Under the pieces are notes generated by a model. The model ran no database searches. It saw only the letters and a list, made by a program, of their open reading frames with translations, and was not told the DNA's origin. The translations under genes were made by a program, and so were the position numbers. From Neoconidiobolus thromboides FSU 785 (lineage: Eukaryota > Entomophthoromycota > Entomophthoromycetes > Entomophthorales > Neoconidiobolaceae), in contig MU626415.1 in assembly GCA_025603075.1 (NCBI GenBank), forward strand, positions 1-46,877: 46,877 nucleotides of DNA, in the 5' to 3' direction. Shown here piece by piece: positions 20,830 to 31,868 of the stretch. How positions within the stretch are numbered: the stretch's first letter is position 1; each line of letters opens with the position of its first letter.

Positions 20830-23619
20830 ATGATGGCTAGGCCAGAACCACAAGACGAAATAATTACTAGTGAAATACCTACTGGTACTCCACCAAATCA
20901 ACAATACCCTTATTTCGATCAAATTAAAGCCCAAGGCACCTATGTTCATCCAGCTTTAATACCAAAACAGCCTTTACAAAGAAGAGCTACAGCCCCTACT
21001 TCAAGACCAAATAATAATCCCCAATTGCAGAAACATCAAAACCCACCCCAACCATCTCAATTGCCAATTAACAACCAACAGAATGGAAAACCAAAGTTAG
21101 AACGTCCAGCTACAATTCATCATCGTTATAAAAGGAAAATTGGTCCTTATACTTTGACTAAAACTCTTGGAGCAGGTAGTATGGGTAAAGTTAAATTGGG
21201 TATTCATGATGTTACTGGACATAAGGTAAGTTTTATTAGCCATAAATGGGATTAAAAGAATAGTAATTAACATGTTTCTATAGGTAGCAGTCAAAATCAT
21301 CACTCGAAAAGTCAAAAAAAGCAATGCGTCATCCGATAAAGATGAAGATGCTGCGTTAACTGATATGGCACATGAAGATAAAAGGGTAATGAGAGAAGTC
21401 AGTATATTATTTTTACTTCACCATCCATTTATTGTTAAAATGGTGGATTTTATGGTTACTCCTCACCACTATTATTTAATGTTTGAGTATGTGGAAGGAG
21501 GTCAATTATTAGATTACATTATTTCTCATGGTAAATTGAATGAACGTACTGCGAGGAAATTCGCTAGACAAATTATTTCTTCTTTAGGTAAGGGATATTT
21601 TATTTTGCGACGTTTCAGTTTATTTATTTATTTATAGATTATTGTCATCGTAATTCAGTTGTCCATAGAGGTATTATATTATATATGTATATACATGTTA
21701 TACTTTTATTAATTTATTTTACTTTAGATCTTAAAATTGAAAATATATTAATATCTAATTCTGGTAGTATAAAAATCATTGATTTTGGTTTATCTAATCT
21801 TTATTCATCTAAATCTCAACTATCTACTTTTTGTGGTTCCCTTTATTTTGCAGCACCAGAATTATTAAGTGCCAAGCCTTATACAGGTCCTGAAGTAGAT
21901 ATTTGGAGTTTTGGCATAGTACTATATGTGTTAATGTGTGGAGAAGTACCCTTTGATGATAAATCAATGACAATGATTCATCATAAAATTAAACGAGGTG
22001 TAGTCAAATACCCAGCATGGTTATCACCTGATTGTCGCCATTTATTATCACGTATATTAGTCACTAATCCAAGTGAGAGAGCTACAATGGTTGAAATTAT
22101 GCAACATCCTTGGATTAATAAAGGATTTCATGGACCTCCAGATTCTTATTTTCCAAATCGATCAGCGCCTGAATTACCAGTAGATTTAGAAGTAATTAAA
22201 CAAATGACTGGATTTCAATTTGGTAGTCCCGAACAGATACAAAAACAAGTAGATAAATCTATCAAAGAATATTTGAAAGAAGCCACATCGCCTACTTTTT
22301 CACCAAGATTAACACCCTGTAATAAGTCAGTTAAAGCACCTATTAGTTATCCTTATCTTTCTATTTATTCTTTGGCTAAAGAAAAATTAGAAAGGGAAAA
22401 GAACAATGACCAATCTATTGTCGTTAAAGAAGAAGATCGTATTGATGAAGACAGTGAAAAATCAAACAGTCATATTGTATTAACTGCCGATTCTGGTTTA
22501 AGTCGATCTAAATCTTGTAAACCTACAATGAATGGTGTAAGTGGAAGATATAATGCAATACCATCAAGACCATCCCAATTAAAAGAATCCAATATGAATC
22601 AAACTAATTTACGTTCAAATGAAACCAATAATGATATAGTTAACAATAATAATAATTCAACTACTATTAGTAGAAATAATAGCGACCGACGACCATCTAA
22701 TGGCACTTTATTACCACCTAATTCAGTAGAAATGACTAAAGATAATCCAACTCCACGTCGCACATCAATCAGATTTAGTGATAAATCACAGATACAAAAA
22801 GTACCCTCTACTAGAGTTAATAAAGAGAAAAGATTATCTGAACCTTTAGAAAAAGTAGAATCAACTGCAACTACAGCCACAACTACACCAACTATACCTG
22901 TATTATCCGTACCTAATGAGCCAATAAAAACCCCACAACGTAAACCTAGTCGATTGGAGAAAATATCCCATTTTTTGAATCGTGGTAGTAGTTTAAGAGA
23001 AGTTAAAACACCACAACCAGCTACTGAAGAGATACATTCTCCTTCAATAAAATCACCCCCAACTAATAATGAGAATCCAAAATTAGATACGAATATACAA
23101 CCTGTATTCCTTAAGGGTTTGTTTTCTGTAGCCACAACAAGTACTAAAAAACCTAAAATAATTCGAGATGAAATATTGAGAGTATTGAAAAGTATGAATA
23201 TGGTATGGCATGAAGGGGATGGCTATATTTCAGTAGCTAAAAATCCAAGCTCACTTAATGCTACCCTTTCACCAATTTTAAGAAAAGTATCTTATACTTC
23301 AAATTCAGAATTATCTTCCAACGAAAATAGTGATAATACAAGAGAAGAGTTTAGTTTACCACCATCCATTCATGAAGTTATTGAAGAAGAAGGAGAGGAT
23401 AATGGAGGCTCTAAAGAAAACCAAATAGGGAAAAGGAAGATGAGAGTCAACAAAAAGAGTTTAATGAAAGAAGGAACTAAGTTAGAAGTTCGATTTGAAA
23501 TACAAATTGTTAAGTTATCATTGATTCGATTATACGGTATTAAATTTCGTCGATTGGTAGGTCATTCTTGGGAGTATAAAGAAATTTGTTCGGAAATTTT
23601 GTCCAAGTTGAGAATATAG
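20830..23619 (+). CDS. KIN1/KIN2-like (MARK/PAR-1 family) serine/threonine kinase
   Basis: Four exons, 20830-21225, 21284-21587, 21638-21670 and 21728-23619, give 874 aa. A Pro/Gln/Asn-rich N-terminus precedes the kinase domain from about residue 107: glycine loop GAGSMG (114-119), VAVK with K136, HRDLKIEN with D245, DFG with D263, and [13 protein letters not shown] activation segment. [21 protein letters not shown] and the HPWI...GPPDSYF stretch after the domain are typical of fungal KIN1/KIN2. A Ser/Asn/Thr-rich linker leads to a KA1 domain at the C-terminus (about 830-874: [32 protein letters not shown]). KIN1 kinases act at the cytoplasmic face of the plasma membrane in polarity and exocytosis, and KA1 binds acidic lipids. 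All catalytic residues are present. The third exon is only 33 nt. Confidence 0.93.
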
Positions 23620-23953
23620 GTAGGAGGTGTAATGAGAGTAATTATGTTATTATTTTAATTTTGGTCAAATAGTAGTGTGAGTGGTGGGAAGTAGAGGAGA
23701 AAGAGGCTTATTACATTTATTCTTTTTTTTATATTATTGCGAATTTTATTTTTTTGGTGAGGTTGCAATAGATTGATGAGGAGGATTATACATTCTATTT
23801 TAGCTTTTTTAATAAAATATTATTTTTGAAAAAATTATGTCATGCCTATAGTTGCTATTCGTTATTTTGAATTAATATTGAGATCCAAAATTGGAAGCTA
23901 AATTAAAATAAACTCAAATAAAAAATTGAAACTATTACCTTTTAAAAATAAAG
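23620..23953. other. Short intergenic region between KIN1-like and CHERP-like genes
   Basis: 334 bp, AT-rich, tandem genes in the same orientation. An AATAAAATATT stretch near 23811 may serve as poly(A) signal of the kinase gene. Nothing else is seen. Confidence 0.5.
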
Positions 23954-25162
23954 ATGACCCCCAATTCCAATTTATTGAAATTTCAACAAAAGCTATTAAT
24001 AAGTAAAGAAAAAGCTCAATTGTTTGATCGATTTTTAAACAATTATTTCAATAGACAAGATAAAAACGATGAAATTGTAAGTATAATATATCAATTGTCT
24101 TATGACAAAACTAACTCTCTCTATTAAAAGTTAGTAATAAAATTCATCACAGATAATGTTACTACATATTATCATTTAAATTCAGTATTTGAATATTTAT
24201 GTAGCACAGTCATGATTGATAGAAATCCAGAGATGAGAGTGAAGTTATTAAATTTAATACCCAATTTAGTTATACAAGCATATGAAAATAATCAAGTTTA
24301 TCAGTTTGATTCGATTAATTTATTTTTATATTATTTGATGTATGATTCATTTTTGAATTTAGAATTGAAATTTGTAGACTATTTTAAACAAGTAAGTATA
24401 ATTTTACTGTTGTTTTATTTTGTTTATCGAATTATTTACTTTTACTTTCAGTTACTCATTTCCTGGTCAAAAATACCATATTTTACTTCTATCAATTTGC
24501 CCCTTTTAATCTCCACCACTACCACCTTCCTATCCTTAAACCCAGTTGGAAATTCAACCAATGGCTGCTACATACCAATTTCTAACTTTGAAGATCTTAG
24601 AATTAACAATTATGAATCCAATATTCTCACTCATTATCAAACTCAAAGTTTATTTCAAACAAGTACCAATTTCTTTATTCCACAAAAAAAGGAGTATATT
24701 CCACCTCCAAAGTATCCAGATGCTACTATAGAAGAGACTCTTAATAGCTTCAGTCAAAAAGAAAACTCGGATTTACCTTATCAATCAAACATTAATATAA
24801 CACTTCAAACTAGTAATAACAACAATAATGTTCTACCTTTGACTAACTTTAAATACCCTTATGACGATAACTATCGACAATTACCCTATCATCAAATACC
24901 TGTTGGTGTTATGGTTGATATATTAAAGACAAATAATGAACCATACCAACCCATTCCTATTTCATTAGCCAATAAATTACCACACTTAAAAGATAAAACT
25001 AATACGATTGAAAATGCTTTAACAGAATACTATCAACGGATAGAGAGGAAAGAAGAAGAAGGAATAGAGGGAGAAGGGGATAAAAATTTAATGTATTTAG
25101 GCTTTAATTTATCTAAAATCAATCAAGTTATACACAATAGGTATCAATTATTATATGAGTAA
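23954..25162 (+). CDS. CHERP-like protein with N-terminal CID-type helical domain
   Basis: Exons 23954-24076, 24131-24391 and 24452-25162 give 364 aa. Residues 10-130 resemble a CTD-interacting (CID, VHS-like) helical domain: VIKFITDNV, YLCSTVMI, MRVKLLNLIPNLV. Residues 280-345 match the conserved CHERP block by eye: YRQLPYHQIPVGVMVDIL, YQPIPISL, then LTEYYQR (CHERP has an LPAGLM...YKPL...FY pattern). CHERP is a nuclear splicing-associated factor in animals. This protein lacks the N-terminal SURP domain, the long Pro/Gln-rich middle, the RS tract and the C-terminal G-patch, so it is a much reduced relative. Assignment is moderate; another CID-domain RNA-processing factor is the alternative. 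It is convergent with the CNNM-like gene, stop codons about 100 bp apart. Confidence 0.6.
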
Positions 25163-25265
25163 ATAAAATATTATATCACAAAAACAAAAATAAGACATAA
25201 AGTACATATTGATATTTTATTCATTATTATAGTTTTAAACTCCTGAACTTTCCATTTATAAATTT

Positions 25266-26898
25266 TTATAACTTATCTTGCAATTGTTCTTTAACTTCAT
25301 CAAAACTATTTCTTGATTCATACGATTGTTGCATGGAATTATATCTCAATAATCCTTCATAATTATTATTAATACTTAATTGACTCTTCCCCCCATTACC
25401 CACACTAGCAAATGAATTTCTATTAACTTCATTAGCTAATTTATTTCCAACTTTAAACTTTAACTTCCTTTGTGAAAGTTTACTTTGCACTCTTGAGGAT
25501 GCTCTTGAACTTTGGTAATTTTCTGTAACTTTACGTATAGCTTTAATACGATTTGCTACATCAATATAAACATCCGTTTCATCTATAATTTCTTCTTGTA
25601 TTAATTCTTCAAGTACATCTTCAAGTGTGATAATACCCAAGGGCGTGGATTTATCATTGTCACTAACAACGACGGCCATATGAGCTATTTAAAAAAAAAA
25701 GAATTTAACATATTAAAAAAAACAATAATAAAATAAAACTTACAAGTTCCTTCTTGAAATGTATTTAATAAATCAAATAAACTGGACATTTCACTAACTT
25801 TAGGAATATTATAAATCTTAACCATTTTCAATGGAGTACCCACATTAGGTTTTAACATAATTAGAGACTTGGTTAATAATAAACCAATGATATCATTCCT
25901 ATCTTTGCAATAAACAGGGATTCTAGAATGACCAGCTCGATAAATATCTCTTAATGTTATCCAATTTAATTCACATTCTAAATCTACCATAAATACATGT
26001 TTCATAGAGGTCATGATATCTTTTGCTTTTTTGTAACTTAAATCTAATGCTCCACGAATAATGGTTACTTCATCATGGCTTAAACTACCTCCATTAGTGG
26101 AGCCATGAATAGCAACTAATTCTTTTAATTCTGCAATATTATAAATTAATAAATTGATTATTTTTCAATAATATTTCTATTCTTTAATTTACCTGCTCGA
26201 CGATACATAACTCCATGGTTTTCACCTAATAAATAATCTAATGTATAAGCAAAGGGATAAGAGATAGGATACTAAAAAAAGAAAATTATTAAATTATATT
26301 CCATTATAGTAAATTAAATCCTAACTAATATAATAATTAATAACCTCACTGGCCAAGCGAAAAAGGCACCAATCCTAAGTCCATGTCGAGCACAAACCGC
26401 TTGGGGAATCACTTCACCAAAAATTAATATCAAAATAGTAGATATAATGACAGCTGATAAGCCAGAACCAAACATGGATTCAATTAATATTGGTAAAGAC
26501 ATATTAGTTAATGTATTAGCTAACATCATAGTCACTAATAGTAAATGACCATTTTCTCTAATTGGTAAAATACGTAAAGCCCATCGACGTTGTTGTTCAT
26601 CTTGACTATTGCTAAGAATTTGTAAATTTGTTTTATCCAAAGACATGAGACCCAAAGTTAAGCCTAAAACAATGGATTTTAATATATATTTTAAACTCAA
26701 TTAACATGTTAATTCACCCGCTAATAAACCGCCTAAAGCAACTAAAAAGATGACCAAAAATAATTTCCATAAAGAAGCTTCATGCTTTTCTTCTTCAAGT
26801 AGATGGATGGATAAACCAACACTCTTTTGTAGCATAAACAAAAATGAGGTGATGATGTTGAGCAACCATTTACTTAAGATAATGTTTCGTAATCGCAT
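25266..26898 (-). CDS. CNNM/Mam3-like transporter (DUF21 plus CBS pair), copy 1
   Basis: Exons 26898-26718, 26663-26326, 26271-26193, 26130-25744 and 25684-25266 give 467 aa. The DUF21/CNNM transmembrane domain has helices at about 43-65 ([16 protein letters not shown]), 107-130 and 132-155, with family motifs [22 protein letters not shown] and the cytosolic YLLGENHG. After it come a linker with [10 protein letters not shown], then the CBS pair ([53 protein letters not shown]). The tail is Ser/Asn/Arg-rich. CNNM proteins and yeast Mam3 are linked to Mg2+/Mn2+ homeostasis at plasma or vacuolar membrane; which metal this one handles is not decidable. The second donor (GTTAGG) is weak but needed to reach the YPISYP segment in frame. 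A diverged paralogue starts 617 bp away on the other strand. Confidence 0.9.
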
Positions 26899-27515
26899 TC
26901 GTTTTTATTGGAAGTTTTTTTGTAAAAGGGAATTGAGGTGAATTTTGAGTTTCTGGCTAGAATTTATAGATAATTAAAAAATAGAGAAATAAAATTATTC
27001 TAGATTTTGAAGTGTAAAAAGAAAAGTATCTATATATAGTATGGTTTATTCTAAGGTATAAAGAACAGACCAATAAAAAACAGAACAACTGATCATTTAT
27101 TGGAAAAAACTAGTTTAAAATTTCATCTTTAAAAATAAATTATGATTGTCCAGAATATTTAGTCAATTTGAAATCAATAAAGTTAATAATAGATTAGATA
27201 ACAGATAATGGGCAAAACTTGAGTATTTATGGGGAAAGATTATGAACGCATTTAACTCATTTGTTGTAGTTAAATAACGATATTAGTTTAAGACTAAAAT
27301 AACTGATAAGATTTTATTATTTGATATAAACTATAAATAACCCTATTTACCCCTTTTATAACCTGGCTAATTATTCTAAATTCCAAATATTGCAAAATCC
27401 GATCCATATTAATTAAAATAATTTGAAATGAAAAATCAAAAACTCATTTTTTAGTCATTTGAAATTTTGAATTCTTTAAAACTATAGCGTTATTTTATAT
27501 TTCTATTCCTTTAAG
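26899..27515. promoter_or_regulatory. Divergent promoter region of the two CNNM-like paralogues
   Basis: 617 bp between the two start codons. AT-rich, with TATA-like stretches on both strands (e.g. CTATATATAG near 27030). No inverted symmetry was noticed that would mark the duplication point. Confidence 0.45.
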
Positions 27516-29183
27516 ATGTTATCCGACATACTAAAAACTATTGAAGCATACGAAGTAGCTCTTAAATTAGTAGCCATTTTCTTTTTAGTTTGTTGCGGTG
27601 GTTTAATCACTGGTAGCTTAATTAATCATTTCTTCCCCCATTAATAAACTAATCCCATCTTTTTATTAGGTTTAACCCTTGGCCTTATGTCCCTTGATAA
27701 AACGAATTTACAAATTCTAATGAATTCAGGGGACTTACAGAAGAGAGAATGGGCCATGAAAATTCAACCTATACGAGAAAATGGCCATTTATTATTAGTT
27801 ACCTTTTTATTAGCAAGTACATTAACTTTTGAATCTTTACCCATTTTAATTGATCCTTTACTCGGTGGTGGTGTATCTGCTATCCTTTTTTCAACTTTTT
27901 TAACCTTGGTATTTGGCGAAGTAATCCCACAAGCTATTATTACAAGACATGGACTCTGGTTTGGAGCTATGTTTGCTTAGTAAGTTAAATTGTATAAATT
28001 ATTATGATTTACAAATTGAAAAAAAAAAATTAGTCCAGTTCAGGTACTTATTTGGATCATGGTAATATTTCTATAATTATTCTAATTCAGCAATATTAAC
28101 AGTATTTTCAATAAAGTATATCTTTGCTTATCCAATAGCATTATTATTAGATTGGATCCTTGGAGAAAATCATGGAGTATTGTATCAACGTAACGAATTA
28201 AAAGAATTAATGGCTATTCATGAAGCTAGCCACGGAGGTAGCTTAACTACGGATGAAGTAACAATCATTCGAGGGGCACTAGAATTAAATGAAAAAACAG
28301 TATTAGATGTGATGACAAGTATGGAACATGTTTATATGTTGGATTTAAATTCTCATTTAGATTGGAAAACATTGACTGAAATTCAACGGGCTGGTTATAC
28401 TAGAATACCTATTTATCAAGTTACTAAAGATAACATAGTTGGGGTACTATTAACCAAATACTTGATTTTAATTGATCCAGATGATGAAACTCCAATTAAA
28501 AATGTTAAAATTCATCCTATTCCGAAAGTTAAACCCGATTTATCTTTGTTTGATTTATTAAATGAATTTCAAGAAGGGGCAAGTAAGTATTGATAATATT
28601 TTTATTTATTTATTTATTTTTACTTTAATTAGGTCATATTGCAATTGTAAAAGATAAACGGAATAATGAAGCTATACCCATTGGTATAGTTACATTAGAA
28701 GATGTAATTGAAGAATTAATACAAGAAGAAATTATAGATGAAACGGATGTTTATGTTGATGTACCAAAAAGAATTCGAGCAGTTAGAGCAGCTAGTGGAG
28801 CTATTCGATTAAATAGTCAAGGAGTTAATAATAATAGCCAATATAATACCTTTGTTAAAAATTCATATTTAAAATCAGGACATTATACAGCTAAGAAAAA
28901 TAATGAAACACAACCATTATTAAGCCGTAATAATCTAAAATTAAAAAAACGATTATTTGCTTTACCTAAACCAAATGTATTAGTACATTCTCAAGATGAT
29001 AATTTATGTCATGAAGAATTACATCGATTTTATACTAACGAAGACGAAATTCATCATCATTATCATCTAAGACCAGGTACTGAAGAAGATTTGAAAAGAT
29101 ATAATGACAACCGTACAATTTCAACCCATCCAAATCAAAGAAGTCCTAATTCACCAGACCATTTAACTATAGGTTCCATTTAA
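27516..29183 (+). CDS. CNNM/Mam3-like transporter (DUF21 plus CBS pair), copy 2
   Basis: Exons 27516-27612, 27670-27979, 28034-28061, 28117-28582 and 28633-29183 give 483 aa. The layout is as in copy 1: a transmembrane DUF21 domain with [17 protein letters not shown] and [30 protein letters not shown], then CBS pair motifs (VMTSMEHVYMLDL, RIPIYQVTKDNIVGVLLTK, IGIVTLEDVIEELIQEE). The N-terminal stretch before the first helix is short (about 15 residues). The C-terminal tail (about 130 residues) differs from copy 1 and is rich in Asn, His and Lys. The third exon is a 28-nt microexon. Introns 1, 3 and 4 fall at the same positions as introns of copy 1, so the pair arose by gene (not cDNA) duplication. 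Expected role is divalent metal homeostasis. Confidence 0.9.
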
Positions 29184-29296
29184 TTTTTTAAACAAATAAA
29201 TGAATAAACAAACTCTATTTTTTATATTTGCATTTTAAAAATAATTTATTTAATACTAAGAATAATAGAATACAATAAACTGTTTTATTATGTTTT

Positions 29297-31722
29297 TTAA
29301 AATAAAAATCTTATTCCATTTTGTTTTGGTTCCGTATTTAATAAAAACCAAGCTTTAATTTTAGAATCCCTTTCTAAATTAATAGTCTCATCTTTTGTAG
29401 TAAAAAATTGGTCCCTCAGCTTAACTAAAACACTTTCACTATATTGATTTAAACAAGAAAATATTAACTCAGAGTATAAATTATTATTGTTATTATTATC
29501 ATTATTATTCTCTTCATTTATTAAATTGCAGTTATTACTTTGTTTTATAATATTATCATTTAATAAGATGTTATTTAATAAATGCCAACAAAATTCATCA
29601 ATTTCTTGTTTTCTACAAAAAAACTTTTCATAAAATTTCGAATACAATTCCATGTCTTTTTGATTTAAATAATAACTAATAATAATACAACCGGCTGCTA
29701 CTGTTTGAGGTGTAAAGCTCAAACATATTTCAAATTTATAACTTTCATTAATTAATAGCCAGGCTAGTTTGCCAATCTCTCTATTGATATTATAAATTTT
29801 AACTAATGAAAATAATACATTTTGTGGGTGAACAAATAAAAATGAAAAATTAATAATAGCTAATAAATGTTTTTCTAATTTCAAACATTGAGTTGTTAAA
29901 TCCATTATTGTTTCTTTAAATCCTAAACTATGCTTGGGATATTTTTTCTTTAATAATGAAATAGCACTCCGCAACACATCATTTAATTTATGCACTGTAT
30001 CTTCTAATTTACATGCTAAAAATACACAAGTGATGGCTATATCCTAGATAAATAAAACATATAAAAAAGGGTATTTATAAATACTCATTATAACCCTTAC
30101 CTTTGGAGAAAAATCGAGTGCGGAAGCTTGAAATAAATAAAACCGATAAAAAGTATATAATGCTCTATTAATACTTGTGGTTGGAATGGCCAAAGTTTTG
30201 CCTAAATTAATAATCATAGAGCAAATTAATTGTTGAAATTGAAATAATTGTTTGAATTGAATATGTGGATGAAATAAACTTTTAGATAGTTCAATTTCTT
30301 TGATACTAATATATTTCTTATTCTTTCGAGTACCAGTGTATTCATCTTCTGATATTTCACCTATCCCAACGCTTTGTAATAGATTGGTTTTTAATTGTAA
30401 GGGGACTTCATTTGTAGTTAGATGCCATAAACCATTGGCTCGATTATCTATTTGTTCTTGTAATTCTTTTTGTAATTTTAATTTTATTTGTTCTTTCTTT
30501 AAGATCGCTTGTCCCTCTTTTTCTTTTTCAATTATTTCTAGTTCACTTTCTTGATCTTTTTGTAAATCTCGTTGATAACTTTCTCCACTCTGTAATGAAA
30601 CTTGAGTTACTGTAGTAACCACTTCTTTATTTATTATTGAATTATCCTTTCTTAATGTGCTTTCTTTACTTTCAATCACTGTGCTTTTTCTTTGTATTAA
30701 ATCTTTATTCTCAATAGAACTATGTTTCCTTTGCACCGTTTCTTTAAGTTGAACTAAGCTACTTTTCCTTTGAGTTGGTGTACACTCTTTATGTCCAACA
30801 AGGCTATTTTTCCTTAATGTTGGTACCAAGTCTTTATTCTCTGATAAGCTATTCTTTCTTAATGCTACTTCTTTATTTTTAATTGAGATATCTTTCCCTA
30901 AACTTGGTGCCCTAGCTTCAACCAAACTACTCTTTCTTGAAACTACTTCTTTATTTCCAATTAAACTATTACTTTTGGAATTTACTATTTGATTTGTGAT
31001 TAAACTATTATTTTTTGGTGTAACAACTTGACTTTCAGATAAACTATTTTTCCTGGCCACAATGTCCTTCGTATGAATCAAGCTACTACTTCTTGGAGTT
31101 CCTCCTCTACTTTCAGTCAAACTATTTTTTCTTTGAGTTAATGTGGATTCTTTAACTTCAGCCAAGATATTCTTTCTTTGAGTTGTTGATTCTTTATTAT
31201 CAATCAAATTATTCTTTCTTATAATAGACTCTTTTTCTTGGAGCAAGTTCTTTTTTTTCTGAGTACTCTCTTTATTGCCAATGCCATTTCGCTTTTTTTG
31301 TGGCAATACTTTGTTATTAATGAATACTGTCTTTTTATGAGCTGGTTCTTTAGTCACAGACAACATTTCATTTTTTTGAGTTACTTGACTATCGTGCATC
31401 TCATTAACCAATTCATCCACCTGATCCTCTTTGACAACAGGTAACACAATTTTAATAATATTCTTTGGGTCCTTTTTCGGTTTCTTTTTCTCTTTTTCTT
31501 TATCTTTTACAACTTTAACTCGTTCTTTTTTAACCTTTTTTTCTTCTTTTTCCTCTATCATTGTAGGTTCAATACCTAAAATATAGAATATATAGAGTTA
31601 TCTACGTTTAATTGATGAGTTGTAAGTTGGATGAAATAATTACCTAATAATTTTTGTTTTGCTATTAATTCTTCCCTTTCTCTTTGTTTATCTTTTTCAC
31701 TTTTGCGTCCTCTTTTAGCCAT
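29297..31722 (-). CDS. Transcription-type cyclin (cyclin K/T/Ctk2-like) with RKNSL repeat array; apparent frameshift
   Basis: Exons 31722-31644, 31575-30101 and 30044-29297. The N-terminus is strongly basic (MAKRGRKSEKDKQRE, KKVKKERVKVVKDKEKEKKK), followed at about residues 120-347 by some 17 degenerate tandem units of about 13 residues centred on RKNSL. A coiled stretch (KEQIKLKLQKELQEQ) leads to the first cyclin box (NRALYTFYRFYLFQ, then DIAITCVFLACKLE across the exon 2/3 junction). The second cyclin box follows (HLLAIINFSFLFVHPQN, AWLLINESYK, TPQTVAAGCIIISYYL). After ACKLE the frame shifts: bases 29999-30001 carry one base too many for the expected EDTVHKL continuation, and the unshifted frame stops within four codons. 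Such cyclins activate CDKs that phosphorylate the RNA polymerase II tail. The exact subtype is unclear. Confidence 0.75.
30614..31297 (-). repeat. Coding tandem repeat: about 17 units of RKNSLxxxKExxx
   Basis: Within exon 2 of the cyclin gene, 12-15-residue units repeat in register: RKNSLTESRGGTP, RKNSLSESQVVTP, RKSSLVEARAPSLG, RKNSLSENKDLVPTL, RKHSSIENKDLIQ and others. Each core fits the R-x-x-S consensus of basophilic kinases. The array is old: codons have drifted and unit length varies. Confidence 0.85.
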
Positions 31723-31868
31723 TTTTTAATGCTCTTAAACTGATTAAAAAAAGAAAAAAGAAAAACTTCAAATTTATAAATAGTCAAAAGTATAATTTAT
31801 TAAAAAATCAAAAAAATAACAAAAAATTGACAAAGATAAATAACAATAAAATCGAATAGATTTCTTCA

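Noticed and set aside
22599-23135. 178-codon minus-strand frame inside the kinase gene
   Set aside because: It is antisense to the Ser/Asn-rich linker of the KIN1-like kinase, whose frame is firmly fixed by the kinase and KA1 domains on either side.
29297-31722. Calling the cyclin gene a pseudogene
   Set aside because: There is only one lesion, both cyclin boxes and splice sites are otherwise intact, and a single-base assembly error is the simplest explanation. It is kept as a CDS with a flagged frameshift.
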